Shown piece after piece: positions 8,215 to 17,093 of a stretch of 64,000 nucleotides of DNA; position 1 is the stretch's first letter, and each line of letters begins with the position of its first letter. A program made the translations under genes and the position numbers. The stretch is taken from contig PEZS01000002.1 of NCBI GenBank assembly GCA_002778785.1, positions 39,108 through 103,107 on the forward strand. The letters run 5' to 3'. The notes under the pieces are model-generated. The model did no database searches. It was not told where the DNA came from and saw only the letters and a list, made by a program, of their open reading frames with translations. The DNA is from Bdellovibrionales bacterium CG10_big_fil_rev_8_21_14_0_10_45_34 (GTDB lineage Bacteria; Bdellovibrionota; Bdellovibrionia; Bdellovibrionales; 1-14-0-10-45-34).

Positions 8215-9756
8215 TTATTCAATTCGTTGTTTATTTAATTCGTCTTGAGATTGAGTTGGAGTCGTACCTCTACGATCAGCGTGATTATATTCAGAAAGCA
8301 AAACGTAAGATGCGACTTCACTTCCAGATTTACCTAATGACCTGCACAGAAATCCCTCCTTCGAAATCTCTGTCAACTTTGATCCATCTCGCGCGAGGAT
8401 AATCTCTGATTGGCTCTGCTGCAACTCTTTGCCTTGCACCTGCGAAACTGCTTCAGAAGCACTTGAACCACTGTCGTCTTTGCAATTAGAATTCTTAAGG
8501 CTATATAAAACGTTTCTCCCTCTGTTTCTCTGCAAAAACTCCACCCATTCATTGTTTTGGTGAATCCCTACAATTTCAGACTTATAGTTGCTAGTGCATA
8601 CGTAGGGGCGCGATTCAAATTTCGCTCTGGAATCCCTCGATATATTATTATTCCCCCAAGCATCTTTCCAAATGATTTTTGAATCTTGAATTTTCCAAAC
8701 CATTTTTCCGGCAACGAAACCATCTTCTAATTGCACATCGGCACCGCCACATTTCAGGCTCGACAGCTCCCAGGGCCTACGTTCAAGTTTTTCCAAAGTG
8801 ACAACCTCGTGAAAAAGTTCATTTGGTTCAATAACAGGCCCGACGACTCCGCCGCCGCTAGTGGCGACAGGTACTTCGTCCATCTTGATTCGGGGTTGAT
8901 CGCCCTCAGGCACATTGGTTTCACCAAATGCGAGCTCGCCGATCCACGAGTTTTCTTCTGCGCTGCCAGTGACTGTTGAATTTCCGTCGTCAGCAGCGGA
9001 ACCCGCGTTCTCTTGTCTTTCTTTGATCTTTTGCTGATAGGCAACTTGAACTGCCTTTACACTCTCTTCTAGTTTTTCAAGGGGTATCTCATACTGCGCA
9101 GCTGTTTTTTGAAGCATGACGTTTTGTAGCTCAGAAAGATTAGCCACTTTGTCACCCAAGGCAACTATTAGTAAAAAATAATCTGCCCTTAGAACACGAC
9201 GCGCCTCAGGAGGTTTATCAAGCTCGCTGGTCTTTCCGTAATTCTTAATGCCTTTACCAGCAACAGTTGTCTCTACACCTTTCATGCTCCATGCATTCTC
9301 TTCTCGCTGCATAAAGGCCGGCAAGATGTGTCCATTTTCTAGCACAACGACTTGATTGCTTGACGCAAACTTCTCGTAACCTCTTGCCGCGTTAATAAAC
9401 GTCAAAAGAGTCGTACCAGATAAGCATTGGGCTTTTTTAACTTCTACCGGAGATCCAACTGTGTTGTGTGATTTGTTATAAACTATCTCACCAAGATTCG
9501 CTTCATAAGTTTCTTTAAGAGAAAGAGGCTCTGTGTTTGCCACCTTCTCTTTTTGACCCAGCATGAACCCTTTTATCGCGGCTTCAATCGAAGCCTTTTC
9601 AGTTGCACGTTTCGATGTAGCCGACGCATTCAGGCCCTTGCTATGTAAGACTTTCTTGTTAGAGGGATTGGGCAGCTTCTTATGGTGGTTGCCATGAAGA
9701 GGGTACCAAACTGCATCTGAACTGATTGACGTTTTTGCCCCAATCGTTGATGCCCC
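8215..9756 (-). pseudogene. 5'-truncated paralogue of the lipoprotein gene at 17094-18785
   Basis: An ATG at 9564 would give 449 residues, but similarity to the intact paralogue continues upstream of it in the same frame for about 25 more residues (LNASATSKRATEKASIEAAIKGF against LNGTATAKAAAETSIKTFLG), then fades; the frame closes at a TAG near 9757. No signal peptide or lipobox is present, whereas the paralogue has both. Shared blocks include KKAQCLSGTTL, ETTVAGKGIKNYGK and RRVLRADYFLL. The C-terminal 200 residues differ strongly from the paralogue. Most likely a broken copy that lost its export signal; a shortened cytoplasmic product cannot be excluded. Confidence 0.7.
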
Positions 9757-9810
9757 CTACTCGTTAGTGCCAAAGACGATTCAGCAGAGAAATTTTATTT
9801 GAAGTATGGG

Positions 9811-9835
9811 GGTTCATCTCACTGATGGATGAACC
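9811..9835. other. Hairpin downstream of the deoxyhypusine-synthase-like gene
   Basis: GGTTCATC (9811-9818) and GATGAACC (9828-9835) are perfect complements around a nine-base loop, 44 bases past the stop of the minus-strand gene at 9879. There is no T-run on that strand, so it is at best a weak terminator or a stabilising 3' structure. The gap 9757-9878 holds nothing else that I can see. Confidence 0.4.
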
Positions 9836-9878
9836 AACGACTCTGTTTCTGATCATGACGAGCTTCCCCTAAACAAAG

Positions 9879-10853
9879 CTATCGGCCAAGAACATAGGCA
9901 AAAATAAGAGGAGCTACTATGGTCGCATCGGATTCGATCATGTATTTCGGGGTATCAGCAGCAAGCTTTCCCCAAGTGATCTTTTCATTGGGCACGGCGC
10001 CGGAGTAAGATCCAAAACTTGTTGTCGAATCACCTATTTGACAAAAATAGCCCCAAAGCGGAGTTCGGCGCTGCAAATCTTGCTCTAACATTGGCACCAC
10101 ACAGATGGGAAAGTCACCGGCAATCCCCCCACCAATTTGAAAAAACCCGATGGACGATTTGGATGAAGTCTCCGTGTACCACTCTGCAAGCGACATCATG
10201 TATTCAATGCCGGTTCTCACGGTGTGAACATTTTTAATATCTTTCTCAATACAATGGGCCGCAAATATGTTGCCCGTGGTAGAGTCCTCCCACCCAGGAA
10301 CATACATCGGCAAGTTCTTCTCGGTGGCAGCCAGCAGCCAACTGTGCTTGGGATCAATCTGATATTTATCTTTTAGCTCACCCGACAGTAGAATTTTGTA
10401 GAGAAACTCATGCGGAAAGTACTTCTCGCCTTTCGAGTCGGCGGTTTGCCAGACCTTAATCAGATGCTTTTCTAATCGACGAATCGCTTCGCCTTCTGGA
10501 ATACAAGTATCCGTCACTCGGTTGAGGTGCTCATCGAGCAGCGCCTGCTCATCTGCTGGCGTCAACTCTCGCCAGTTCGGGATCACCCGGTAGTGCTCAT
10601 GGGCCACTAAATTAAAAACGTCTTCTTCAAGGTTGGCCCCGGTACAAGTGATCGCATGCACCTTATCTTCGCGAATCATATCCGCAAGTATGATACCCAG
10701 CTCTGCTGTACTCATTGCACCAGCCAGGGTGACCATCATCTTCCCGCCTGAAGCTAGGTGCTCTTTGTACCCTTGAGCTGCCCGTTTCACTGTGATGGAG
10801 TTAAAATGCTTGTAATGAGTGTCAATAAAGTCTGAAACGGGGCTTTTGCTCAT
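9879..10853 (-). CDS. Deoxyhypusine-synthase-like protein (probable homospermidine/polyamine enzyme)
   Basis: 324 residues, full length for the family. The NAD-binding and spermidine-binding core is recognisable: TLAGAMSTAELG, AITCTGANLEED, and near the C-terminus ITWGKL, which aligns with the SWGKI of eukaryotic deoxyhypusine synthase that holds the catalytic lysine. In eukaryotes the enzyme moves an aminobutyl group from spermidine to eIF5A; bacteria lack eIF5A, and bacterial homologues are thought to act in homospermidine or other polyamine synthesis. The target here cannot be told from sequence. It stands alone, divergent from lysC. Confidence 0.85.
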   Translation of the reverse strand: MSKSPVSDFIDTHYKHFNSITVKRAAQGYKEHLASGGKMMVTLAGAMSTAELGIILADMIREDKVHAITCTGANLEEDVFNLVAHEHYRVIPNWRELTPADEQALLDEHLNRVTDTCIPEGEAIRRLEKHLIKVWQTADSKGEKYFPHEFLYKILLSGELKDKYQIDPKHSWLLAATEKNLPMYVPGWEDSTTGNIFAAHCIEKDIKNVHTVRTGIEYMMSLAEWYTETSSKSSIGFFQIGGGIAGDFPICVVPMLEQDLQRRTPLWGYFCQIGDSTTSFGSYSGAVPNEKITWGKLAADTPKYMIESDATIVAPLIFAYVLGR

Positions 10854-10965
10854 GGTTCGTCTCCTCAGATTGCGATCAAAAGTACCAGTTACAATCTACA
10901 ATCAAACAATGTCAAATTGAACTGTTAGACGGACGCCCCAGAATAGAGTAAAAGTTCATAAGCAA

Positions 10966-12186
10966 ATGAAAACGCAAAGCATAGTAGTTCAAAAATTTGG
11001 CGGTACCTCAGTTGGCACCATCGAGCGGATCGAGGCACTCGCCGCAAGAATCCAAACAAGCGTCGCCAAGGGGCTAAAGCCCGTCGTTGTTGTCTCAGCG
11101 ATGTCGGGCGAAACGAATCGCCTCGTTGCGCTTGCCGGACAAATCGATCCCAATTATCGGGGGATCTCCTACGATATGATTGTCGCCTCAGGCGAACAAG
11201 TCAGCGTCGGCCTTTTGGGGATAGCTCTAGAAAAACGAGGGGTTCAACCGAGACTTTTCCTAGGGTTTCAGCTGGGTATCCGCACGGACTCAGTCGCAAG
11301 CCGTGCGCGCATTGAAGACATTCGAGTCGAAAGACTTCATAAGGCCCTCGCAGACGGATGTGTGCCTGTGGTGGCGGGGTTTCAAGGGCTTGACAGTTCT
11401 GACCAAATTACAACGCTTGGGCGCGGAGGCTCCGACACAACTGCCGTCGCATTGGCCGCCGCCCTCGAACTTGATAGCTGCGAGATTTACACAGACGTAC
11501 CCGCAGTGTACACATCTGATCCGAGGGTTGTCCCAAAAGCTCGCCCCTTAAAAAGTCTTAGCTTTGAAGAGACTCTAGAGATGGCATCCCTGGGAGCAAA
11601 AGTGCTCCACATTCGCAGCGTTGAAATCGCCGCGAAGTACGGGGTAAAAATAGTACTTAAAAGCACATTTGAAGATGCCGCAGGCACCATCATTGGCATC
11701 GAGGAGCTAGATATGGAAAAACCAGTTGTTAGCAGTGTCACATTTGAAAGAAATGTTTCTGTTTTTCGTTTGTACCCACTTAAAAAAGGCATTCAACCCC
11801 TGAGTCAAATCTTTGAAGGCCTAGCGAAGCGAGGAATAGTCGTAGATATCGTCAATCAAACGACACTTCCCGAAGGTCAACGACTAGCCTTTTCTGTATC
11901 AAGTGATGACTGCGAAGAAGCCCGGCAAATTATCAAGAAGATCGTGCCAGAAACAACAAATATGGAAGTTTTGAATCCTAAATCAAAGATTTCTGTGGTG
12001 GGCGTAGGAATGCGAAATCACACCGGAGTTGTAGAGACTTTTTTAAAGTGTTTGGAGTCTTGCGAAGCTGAACCTCATTTGATCACAACTTCTGAAATCA
12101 AAATTAGCGCTGTTGTTGAGAGTGAACTACTTGAGCCAGCAGCGCGAGAACTTCACAGTAAATTTGGCTTAGATTTAGATAGTTAA
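10966..12186 (+). CDS. lysC: Aspartate kinase
   Basis: 406 residues, typical of single-function, ACT-regulated aspartokinases. It begins with the diagnostic KFGGTSVG (residues 11-18) and has the GRGGSDTTA phosphate/aspartate-binding loop near 150. The C-terminal 140 residues form two ACT domains (VSVFRLYPLKKG and ISVVGVGMRNHTG start them), where lysine and/or threonine would inhibit. It phosphorylates aspartate, the first step to lysine, methionine, threonine and diaminopimelate. lysA follows after 170 bases. No lysine riboswitch is visible in the 112-base leader. Confidence 0.95.
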   Translation: MKTQSIVVQKFGGTSVGTIERIEALAARIQTSVAKGLKPVVVVSAMSGETNRLVALAGQIDPNYRGISYDMIVASGEQVSVGLLGIALEKRGVQPRLFLGFQLGIRTDSVASRARIEDIRVERLHKALADGCVPVVAGFQGLDSSDQITTLGRGGSDTTAVALAAALELDSCEIYTDVPAVYTSDPRVVPKARPLKSLSFEETLEMASLGAKVLHIRSVEIAAKYGVKIVLKSTFEDAAGTIIGIEELDMEKPVVSSVTFERNVSVFRLYPLKKGIQPLSQIFEGLAKRGIVVDIVNQTTLPEGQRLAFSVSSDDCEEARQIIKKIVPETTNMEVLNPKSKISVVGVGMRNHTGVVETFLKCLESCEAEPHLITTSEIKISAVVESELLEPAARELHSKFGLDLDS

Positions 12187-12359
12187 TGACCCTAAGGATT
12201 TAGTGTTGAGAGCTTACAAGGCTAGTGAAACTAAAGCCTTTGAAGAGTGCATAAGACAATCAACTGTTTTATTGATTTAGTTTTTGTATTTTTATCCGTA
12301 AAGTAGAGACTTACAAGAGTCGTTCAAATTTCAGTTGTTATTTTTGATTCGGAGTACTA

Positions 12360-13616
12360 GTGAAATTAGCTTACGAACTAGATGTTCTTACACTTCACAA
12401 CAAGCAGGGCTCACACCCTCTCAAAGACTTTTGTGCCAACTACTCTCATCCTTTTTATTTTTACGATTTAACCTCGATCGAAGAACGAGCCCAACTGATG
12501 TCTGAATCCGTCAAAGACATCCCCGTCCATTTTCACTTTGCAATGAAATCTAATTTTCAAAAACCTCTTCTTAAAAAGTTGATCGCGTGCGGATGGGGTA
12601 TCGATACGGTCTCTCAAGGAGAAATTGAGTTGGCTCTTGAGTGCGGTGCCACCGCCGATCAAATTGTCTTCTCTGGAGTCGGAAAGACAGCCACCGAAAT
12701 TGAGTTTTCTCTACGGTCAAAAGTAAATACGATCAACGTGGAGTCTTTTGAGGAATACGAAAGAGTCCATCAAATTGCGAGAAAATTCGGTGATGCCACG
12801 TCAATCATTGGAGTGAGAGTGAACCCAGACGTTGACCCAATGACCCATCCATCAATCACAACGGGATTAAGAGACAATAAGTTTGGCGTCGATTTTGAGA
12901 GTTTTTTAGCATGGCATCATCAATCAAAAGATTTTCCGCCAAGTCGGCTAGCCCTAAGCTGCCATATCGGAAGTCAAGTTCGTCACATTGGCGTGCTCAA
13001 AGAAGCCTACTTCAAAATGCTGGGCTACGTTCAAATATTAAAAAAGCGCGGTGTAGATATTGTGCACCTCGATTTGGGCGGCGGACTTGGCATTGATTAC
13101 TCAAGAGATCCGTTAGCTGTGGCGGCAAATTTTGAGAACTATTTTTTAGATGAAACAAACAAAGTAGGTTCTTCTTCGTCAAGTAAATTGAACCTTTGGA
13201 AGTCTTATGCGAGTTTGCTGGCCGAGGTTTTTGAAAAAGCAAAAATGCCAATTTTGCTCGAACCAGGACGCATCGTTGTAGGGCCCTTTGGTGCGCTCAT
13301 TGCGCAAGTTCAGTATGTTAAACGAACACCGTACAAAAACTTCGTTATTTTAGATACAGGGATGAACCACCTTATGCGGCCAATGTTGTACTCTGCTAAT
13401 CACAAGATAGTTCCAATTGAAAATCCAGACCGACCAAAAGAGATTTTTGATGTTGTCGGACCGATTTGCGAATCAACAGATGTGCTCGCTCGTTCAATAC
13501 CGCTGCCTTCTTTAAAGCAAGGCGAATATGTTGCCATACTTGATACCGGCGCTTACGGCGAAGTCCTTGCGAACAACTATAACTTGCGCCCACTAGCTCC
13601 AGCTGTTTTTGTTTAA
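12360..13616 (+). CDS. lysA: Diaminopimelate decarboxylase
   Basis: 418 residues, a fold-III PLP enzyme that converts meso-diaminopimelate to lysine. PLP-binding lysine sits in HFAMKSN (near residue 63); also visible are SCHIGSQV, LDLGGGLGIDY, EPGRIVV, and the dimer-contributed Cys in GPICESTD. The start is GTG at 12360, preceded by GGAG at a good distance. The C-terminal GAYGEVLANNYN is a normal variant of the family's ending. It follows lysC, as expected for a lysine-branch pair. A Ser-rich insertion (GSSSSSK, about residue 270) is slightly unusual. Confidence 0.93.
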   Translation: MKLAYELDVLTLHNKQGSHPLKDFCANYSHPFYFYDLTSIEERAQLMSESVKDIPVHFHFAMKSNFQKPLLKKLIACGWGIDTVSQGEIELALECGATADQIVFSGVGKTATEIEFSLRSKVNTINVESFEEYERVHQIARKFGDATSIIGVRVNPDVDPMTHPSITTGLRDNKFGVDFESFLAWHHQSKDFPPSRLALSCHIGSQVRHIGVLKEAYFKMLGYVQILKKRGVDIVHLDLGGGLGIDYSRDPLAVAANFENYFLDETNKVGSSSSSKLNLWKSYASLLAEVFEKAKMPILLEPGRIVVGPFGALIAQVQYVKRTPYKNFVILDTGMNHLMRPMLYSANHKIVPIENPDRPKEIFDVVGPICESTDVLARSIPLPSLKQGEYVAILDTGAYGEVLANNYNLRPLAPAVFV

Positions 13617-14058
13617 TCGAACCTTTCAACTAGGTCACCGCCCCACTTATGGCCACCAGCTTCGGCGCTAAAGTATGGTGCGGAGATTAAGTCTGCTATT
13701 CTCAGTATATTTTGCGGAGAATATACTGGCCCGAAAGCCATCGCCTTATAAACGAAATAGTAGAGGTAAAGGAATATTGATCAGCTAATCGATTGGCTTT
13801 TACTCATGAAAAGCCCCGGCGCCAACAGAAATACAACCTAAATCGCTAAGCTAAGACAAAACTTTTTAATTGAAATATGTCGCTGGTCGAAAGCAGTTCA
13901 AATCAATTATGGGGCCCCTAGACGGCCATAAACTTCAAACGATTAACTAATCAACAAGCAACGGTTGCTTTGCCTATTTTGAGGCATACGTTGAAGGCAT
14001 GAGACACCCCCATAGTATTTCAAATGCCTTTTTACTAACAAACTCAGGAGAAAAAATC
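13617..14058. other. 442-base gap with two inverted repeats
   Basis: No gene is visible between lysA and the OmpA-type lipoprotein. CAGTATATT (13703-13711) and AATATACTG (13720-13728) form a perfect nine-base inverted repeat with an eight-base loop, without a T-run. AGCAAC-G-GTTGCT (13957-13969) is a perfect palindrome about 90 bases before the lipoprotein start. Either could be an operator; neither matches a site that I recognise. Confidence 0.5.
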
Positions 14059-15456
14059 ATGCTACCGAAAACAAAAACTCTTAAGCCGACCATGCCAACT
14101 ATAAAGATGTTGGTTCTTGGTATCGGAGCCTCATTAATGTTTGGCTGCTCAAGCGTCGAAATGGCCGACATACCGGCTACAGCTAATCCTCGCGAGGAGA
14201 TCGTTAAACTTCAATCGGAAATCAACGTGGCCACCACAAAAAACGTGGATGTCCTTGCTTCTGATAAATTTAGTAAGAGTCAAAAATATCTGAATGATGC
14301 TAAAGTTGGTCTTGAAAAGGGAGACGATCAGAGTGACGTCTTAGATGACTTAAGAAGAGCAAAAGGAAGTCTTAATGAAGCTTATGCGGAGACGGGCGAT
14401 CGCGCAAGCCACGCCGAGGGGCTATTTCAAGCAAGACAACTTGCGCTTCAGGCGGGAGCTGGCTCTCTTCCTGAACTTAGCGCCGATCTCGCAAGCGTAG
14501 ATGACGAAGTCAGCGATATAGCCGATGAACTTCAGAGCACTCGAGTCGACAAGTTGGCAAATTATCAAAACGAATACATAGATCTTGAAAGGCGTGCCGT
14601 CATTTTAACGCAACTCGGAGACTCCCAAGCCCTTGTCAACGGACTAAGGCAGGAAGACGCAGCTAAGAAAGCTCCCGTAACTTTCAAACGAGCCGAGCTT
14701 TCACTGAGAACTGCTGAATCTATTATTTCATCGAACGTTCGAAATCCAAATGGCTTCCAAGCTGCAGTCACTAAGGCCAAAACCGATGCTGCCCACTTGA
14801 GGGACGTTATGGCAACCATCCGTCAAAACGGAAACAAACTTGAAGAATCTGTTGCCATTAAAATGGTGGCTCAAAAGAAAACGATATCCGGGCTAGAGGA
14901 GAACATTGGAGACATAACTGCGCAAAGTGAGGCTAACATATCTACGATGGAAGCCGAGAATGAAAGATTGGCTGCTGCAAACCGAACGAAGGCTGCCGCG
15001 CTTGGTAGTGCCGCCACAAGGATTCAATTACAACAAGCTATGGAAGCCGCACGATCTGAATTTTCACAAGATGAAGCTGAGGCTTATCAACAAGGTGATA
15101 ACCTTGTAATTCGCCTCAAAAAGGTCCCTTTCGCTTCTGGTAGAGCTGATCTTCCAGAAGAATCACTTCCGCTACTTGCTAAGGTTCTGAATGTGACGAA
15201 ATCTTTAAATACATCTGCCATCAGAGTCGAAGGCCATACAGACGCTACGGGCTCAGAAGCAATCAACAAGTCGATTTCTCAAAATAGGGCAAATGCGGTT
15301 GCAACTTATTTTAAAGCCAATGGCATGGACGACGTAAACATTGAGTCGGAAGGTTTCGGTTACAGAAAGCCGATTGCGACCAACAAAACCAAAGAAGGTC
15401 GTGCGCTGAATCGACGAGTCGATGTTGTTATAGAACTTGAATCTACAGTTGAATAA
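14059..15456 (+). CDS. OmpA-family peptidoglycan-associated lipoprotein
   Basis: 465 residues from the ATG at 14059, chosen because AGGAG precedes it and the signal peptide then starts properly; an upstream in-frame ATG (13999) lacks both. The lipobox LMFGC follows a hydrophobic core. Residues about 30-320 are alpha-helical and Ala/Glu/Lys-rich (a DUF4398-like, probably coiled-coil segment). The C-terminal 110 residues form an OmpA domain, with FASGRADLPEESLPLL, VEGHTDATGSEAIN and GRALNRRVDVVIE, where the Asp and Arg bind diaminopimelate in the wall. It should tether outer membrane to peptidoglycan. A CsbD-like gene follows 50 bases later. Confidence 0.87.
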   Translation: MLPKTKTLKPTMPTIKMLVLGIGASLMFGCSSVEMADIPATANPREEIVKLQSEINVATTKNVDVLASDKFSKSQKYLNDAKVGLEKGDDQSDVLDDLRRAKGSLNEAYAETGDRASHAEGLFQARQLALQAGAGSLPELSADLASVDDEVSDIADELQSTRVDKLANYQNEYIDLERRAVILTQLGDSQALVNGLRQEDAAKKAPVTFKRAELSLRTAESIISSNVRNPNGFQAAVTKAKTDAAHLRDVMATIRQNGNKLEESVAIKMVAQKKTISGLEENIGDITAQSEANISTMEAENERLAAANRTKAAALGSAATRIQLQQAMEAARSEFSQDEAEAYQQGDNLVIRLKKVPFASGRADLPEESLPLLAKVLNVTKSLNTSAIRVEGHTDATGSEAINKSISQNRANAVATYFKANGMDDVNIESEGFGYRKPIATNKTKEGRALNRRVDVVIELESTVE

Positions 15457-15506
15457 GCAATTGAGTAAGTGGTTGAAATAGTTGAATAAGTCAAAATGGA
15501 GATAGC

Positions 15507-15758
15507 ATGAGCTTAAACAAGGATATTGCAAAAGGAAAATGGCTAGAAATTAAAGGCGAAGTTCAGAAGACTTGGGGAAAGTTGACCGATGACGAACTTG
15601 AGCAGACCAAAGGCGACGCTAAAGCCATAGCTGGCCTTGTTCAACAGAAGTACGGTGAAAAACGTGAAAAGTTCCACGACCGATATGCGAAGCTTTTAAA
15701 GAATCTAGAAAATAAGAAAGACTCTGTCGTAGAAGACGTGAAGAATAAACTAAGGTAG
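15507..15758 (+). CDS. CsbD/YjbJ-like stress protein
   Basis: 83 residues. The core KGKWLEIKGEVQKTWGKLTDDELEQ is characteristic of the CsbD (YjbJ) family of small, hydrophilic general-stress proteins of unknown biochemical role. The C-terminal half is charged and helical, longer than in the E. coli protein. It directly follows the OmpA-type lipoprotein, possibly on the same transcript, and is followed by a terminator-like hairpin, so the pair may respond to envelope or osmotic stress (inference). Confidence 0.85.
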   Translation: MSLNKDIAKGKWLEIKGEVQKTWGKLTDDELEQTKGDAKAIAGLVQQKYGEKREKFHDRYAKLLKNLENKKDSVVEDVKNKLR

Positions 15759-15866
15759 CCGTTAGACTCCGCTTCCTCTTGCGCTAAGAACTTTTTACAA
15801 AGCTCACTATCCGCGTGACTGAGTGCTTTAGCGGCGAATAGGGTGCCCTGCGGCACATATAGTCAT

Positions 15867-15906
15867 TAGCAGGGCAGGCCGCTTGCAGCACCCTGCTACT
15901 TTTCTT
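15867..15906 (+). terminator. Intrinsic terminator after the CsbD-like gene
   Basis: TAGCAGGG (15867-15874) pairs perfectly with CCCTGCTA (15891-15898) around a 16-base loop, followed by CTTTTCTT. Confidence 0.6.
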
Positions 15907-15918
15907 AAAGGGGCAGGA

Positions 15919-16404
15919 ATGAAATCATCATTTTTATTTGTAGGATTGTTGCTTTACTCATCTCTCGGGTTCACACACATGTACATCGAGTGCGGGAAGA
16001 ATGTAGACGTAGATAACGGCACAGTCGAAGGTTTTCACTTTGCCCTATCAACCGAAGAATCTACCGACTCATTTGCCGGCCCGGTGGGCGGGTCTTGGGA
16101 ACTCAAACTGACCCAAGAGTTCGCCAAGTCTATGGGTTTGGCCTTGCAGGAGCCAAGGGCTGATGCAAATTTAGGTTGGGTCAAACCTACTCAGAAAGTC
16201 ACCGCTAAAGATCTTTCAACTGAAGAATCGGACGTCGTCGAGATCACTTTGGTAAGAGAACAATCTACCACTGGCGAAGCCGGCAGGATGTATAGGGTCT
16301 TAGATCTGTATTCAGATGAACCTACGGCAGAAGAGTTTACTTTCGGTGGAATCGCGGGATATGTTAAAACAGGCTCTTTTAAGTGCTATAGCTCAAATGA
16401 CTAG
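15919..16404 (+). CDS. Small secreted protein, function unknown
   Basis: 161 residues from the ATG at 15919, which has AGG just upstream and gives a clean signal peptide (FLFVGLLLYSSLGFTH); an earlier in-frame ATG at 15883 would lie inside the terminator hairpin. The mature part is acidic, has two cysteines (YIECG near the start and KCYS at the end) that could form a disulfide, and resembles nothing I recognise. It is followed by another small secreted protein with a similar leader, possibly co-transcribed. Confidence 0.7.
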   Translation: MKSSFLFVGLLLYSSLGFTHMYIECGKNVDVDNGTVEGFHFALSTEESTDSFAGPVGGSWELKLTQEFAKSMGLALQEPRADANLGWVKPTQKVTAKDLSTEESDVVEITLVREQSTTGEAGRMYRVLDLYSDEPTAEEFTFGGIAGYVKTGSFKCYSSND

Positions 16405-16454
16405 AGTTAGAAAAGTGAATTGTAATCAATGTATTTTTTAAGGGGAGAGTTCGA

Positions 16455-17024
16455 ATGAAATCCTTATTTAGCTTTACCATTTTGGCCTCAATATTTTCGT
16501 TAGCTATGACTTCAAACGCCGCCTCAGCCTTGTATGGCGAGTATAATTATGTTTCGGGCGGCACGAGTCATCCTCTTGATTTTGTTTGCTCAAATCAGCT
16601 CAATGTAGAGCAGATTTTGGGGTCTGACGGGAGTACCGTGGGATTTAGTGCTTACGGACTCAGCGGGCGTGCTGACAACGGCAGCCGCTACAACTTCGAG
16701 ACTTCTATCGAAATAAAGTATGAAGAGTTATCAAAGGGACGCATCTGCCGCAAACAGAATTCTTCAAGTACATTCGGTGGATACGTTTGCCGTCTGTCAG
16801 AAGGGGAAATGTTTTCGAAGGTCTTTAACGCGTGGAGCTGCGCCACTTCTGTCTTGAGGTTTAAGTGCGATCCAAAAAAACAAGATCATCGAAAAATTTC
16901 GTTTGTTGGCGATGGCGTTGTAGAAGTTGAAGAAAAACTCGAATATCTTTACCGCGCCCAAAACCCTTCAGGCGAAAAGACAGTCGTTCGCAAATGCGTT
17001 TACGCAAAAGCCCCCACTCGCTAA
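16455..17024 (+). CDS. Small secreted cysteine-containing protein, function unknown
   Basis: 189 residues with a signal peptide (SFTILASIFSLAMTSNAASA). The mature part has six cysteines (in VCSNQ, RICRK, YVCRL, WSCAT, FKCDP, KCVYA), an even number compatible with disulfides in the periplasm or outside the cell. Predicted strands alternate with charged turns. The ATG follows AAGGGGAGAG. It converges with the lipoprotein gene on the other strand. No known domain is recognised. Confidence 0.7.
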   Translation: MKSLFSFTILASIFSLAMTSNAASALYGEYNYVSGGTSHPLDFVCSNQLNVEQILGSDGSTVGFSAYGLSGRADNGSRYNFETSIEIKYEELSKGRICRKQNSSSTFGGYVCRLSEGEMFSKVFNAWSCATSVLRFKCDPKKQDHRKISFVGDGVVEVEEKLEYLYRAQNPSGEKTVVRKCVYAKAPTR

Positions 17025-17093
17025 GCGCCTTATATCTCAACTGTGCAGTAGTTAAAGCATCTGCTACGAAAGTATATGGTTGTTTCAACAATC

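Noticed and set aside
8091..8402. 103-residue frame on the plus strand
   Set aside because: It lies opposite the truncated lipoprotein gene, has no ribosome-binding site, and its composition reflects the other strand's coding.
10854..10965. Lysine riboswitch before lysC
   Set aside because: The leader is too short and lacks the conserved core.
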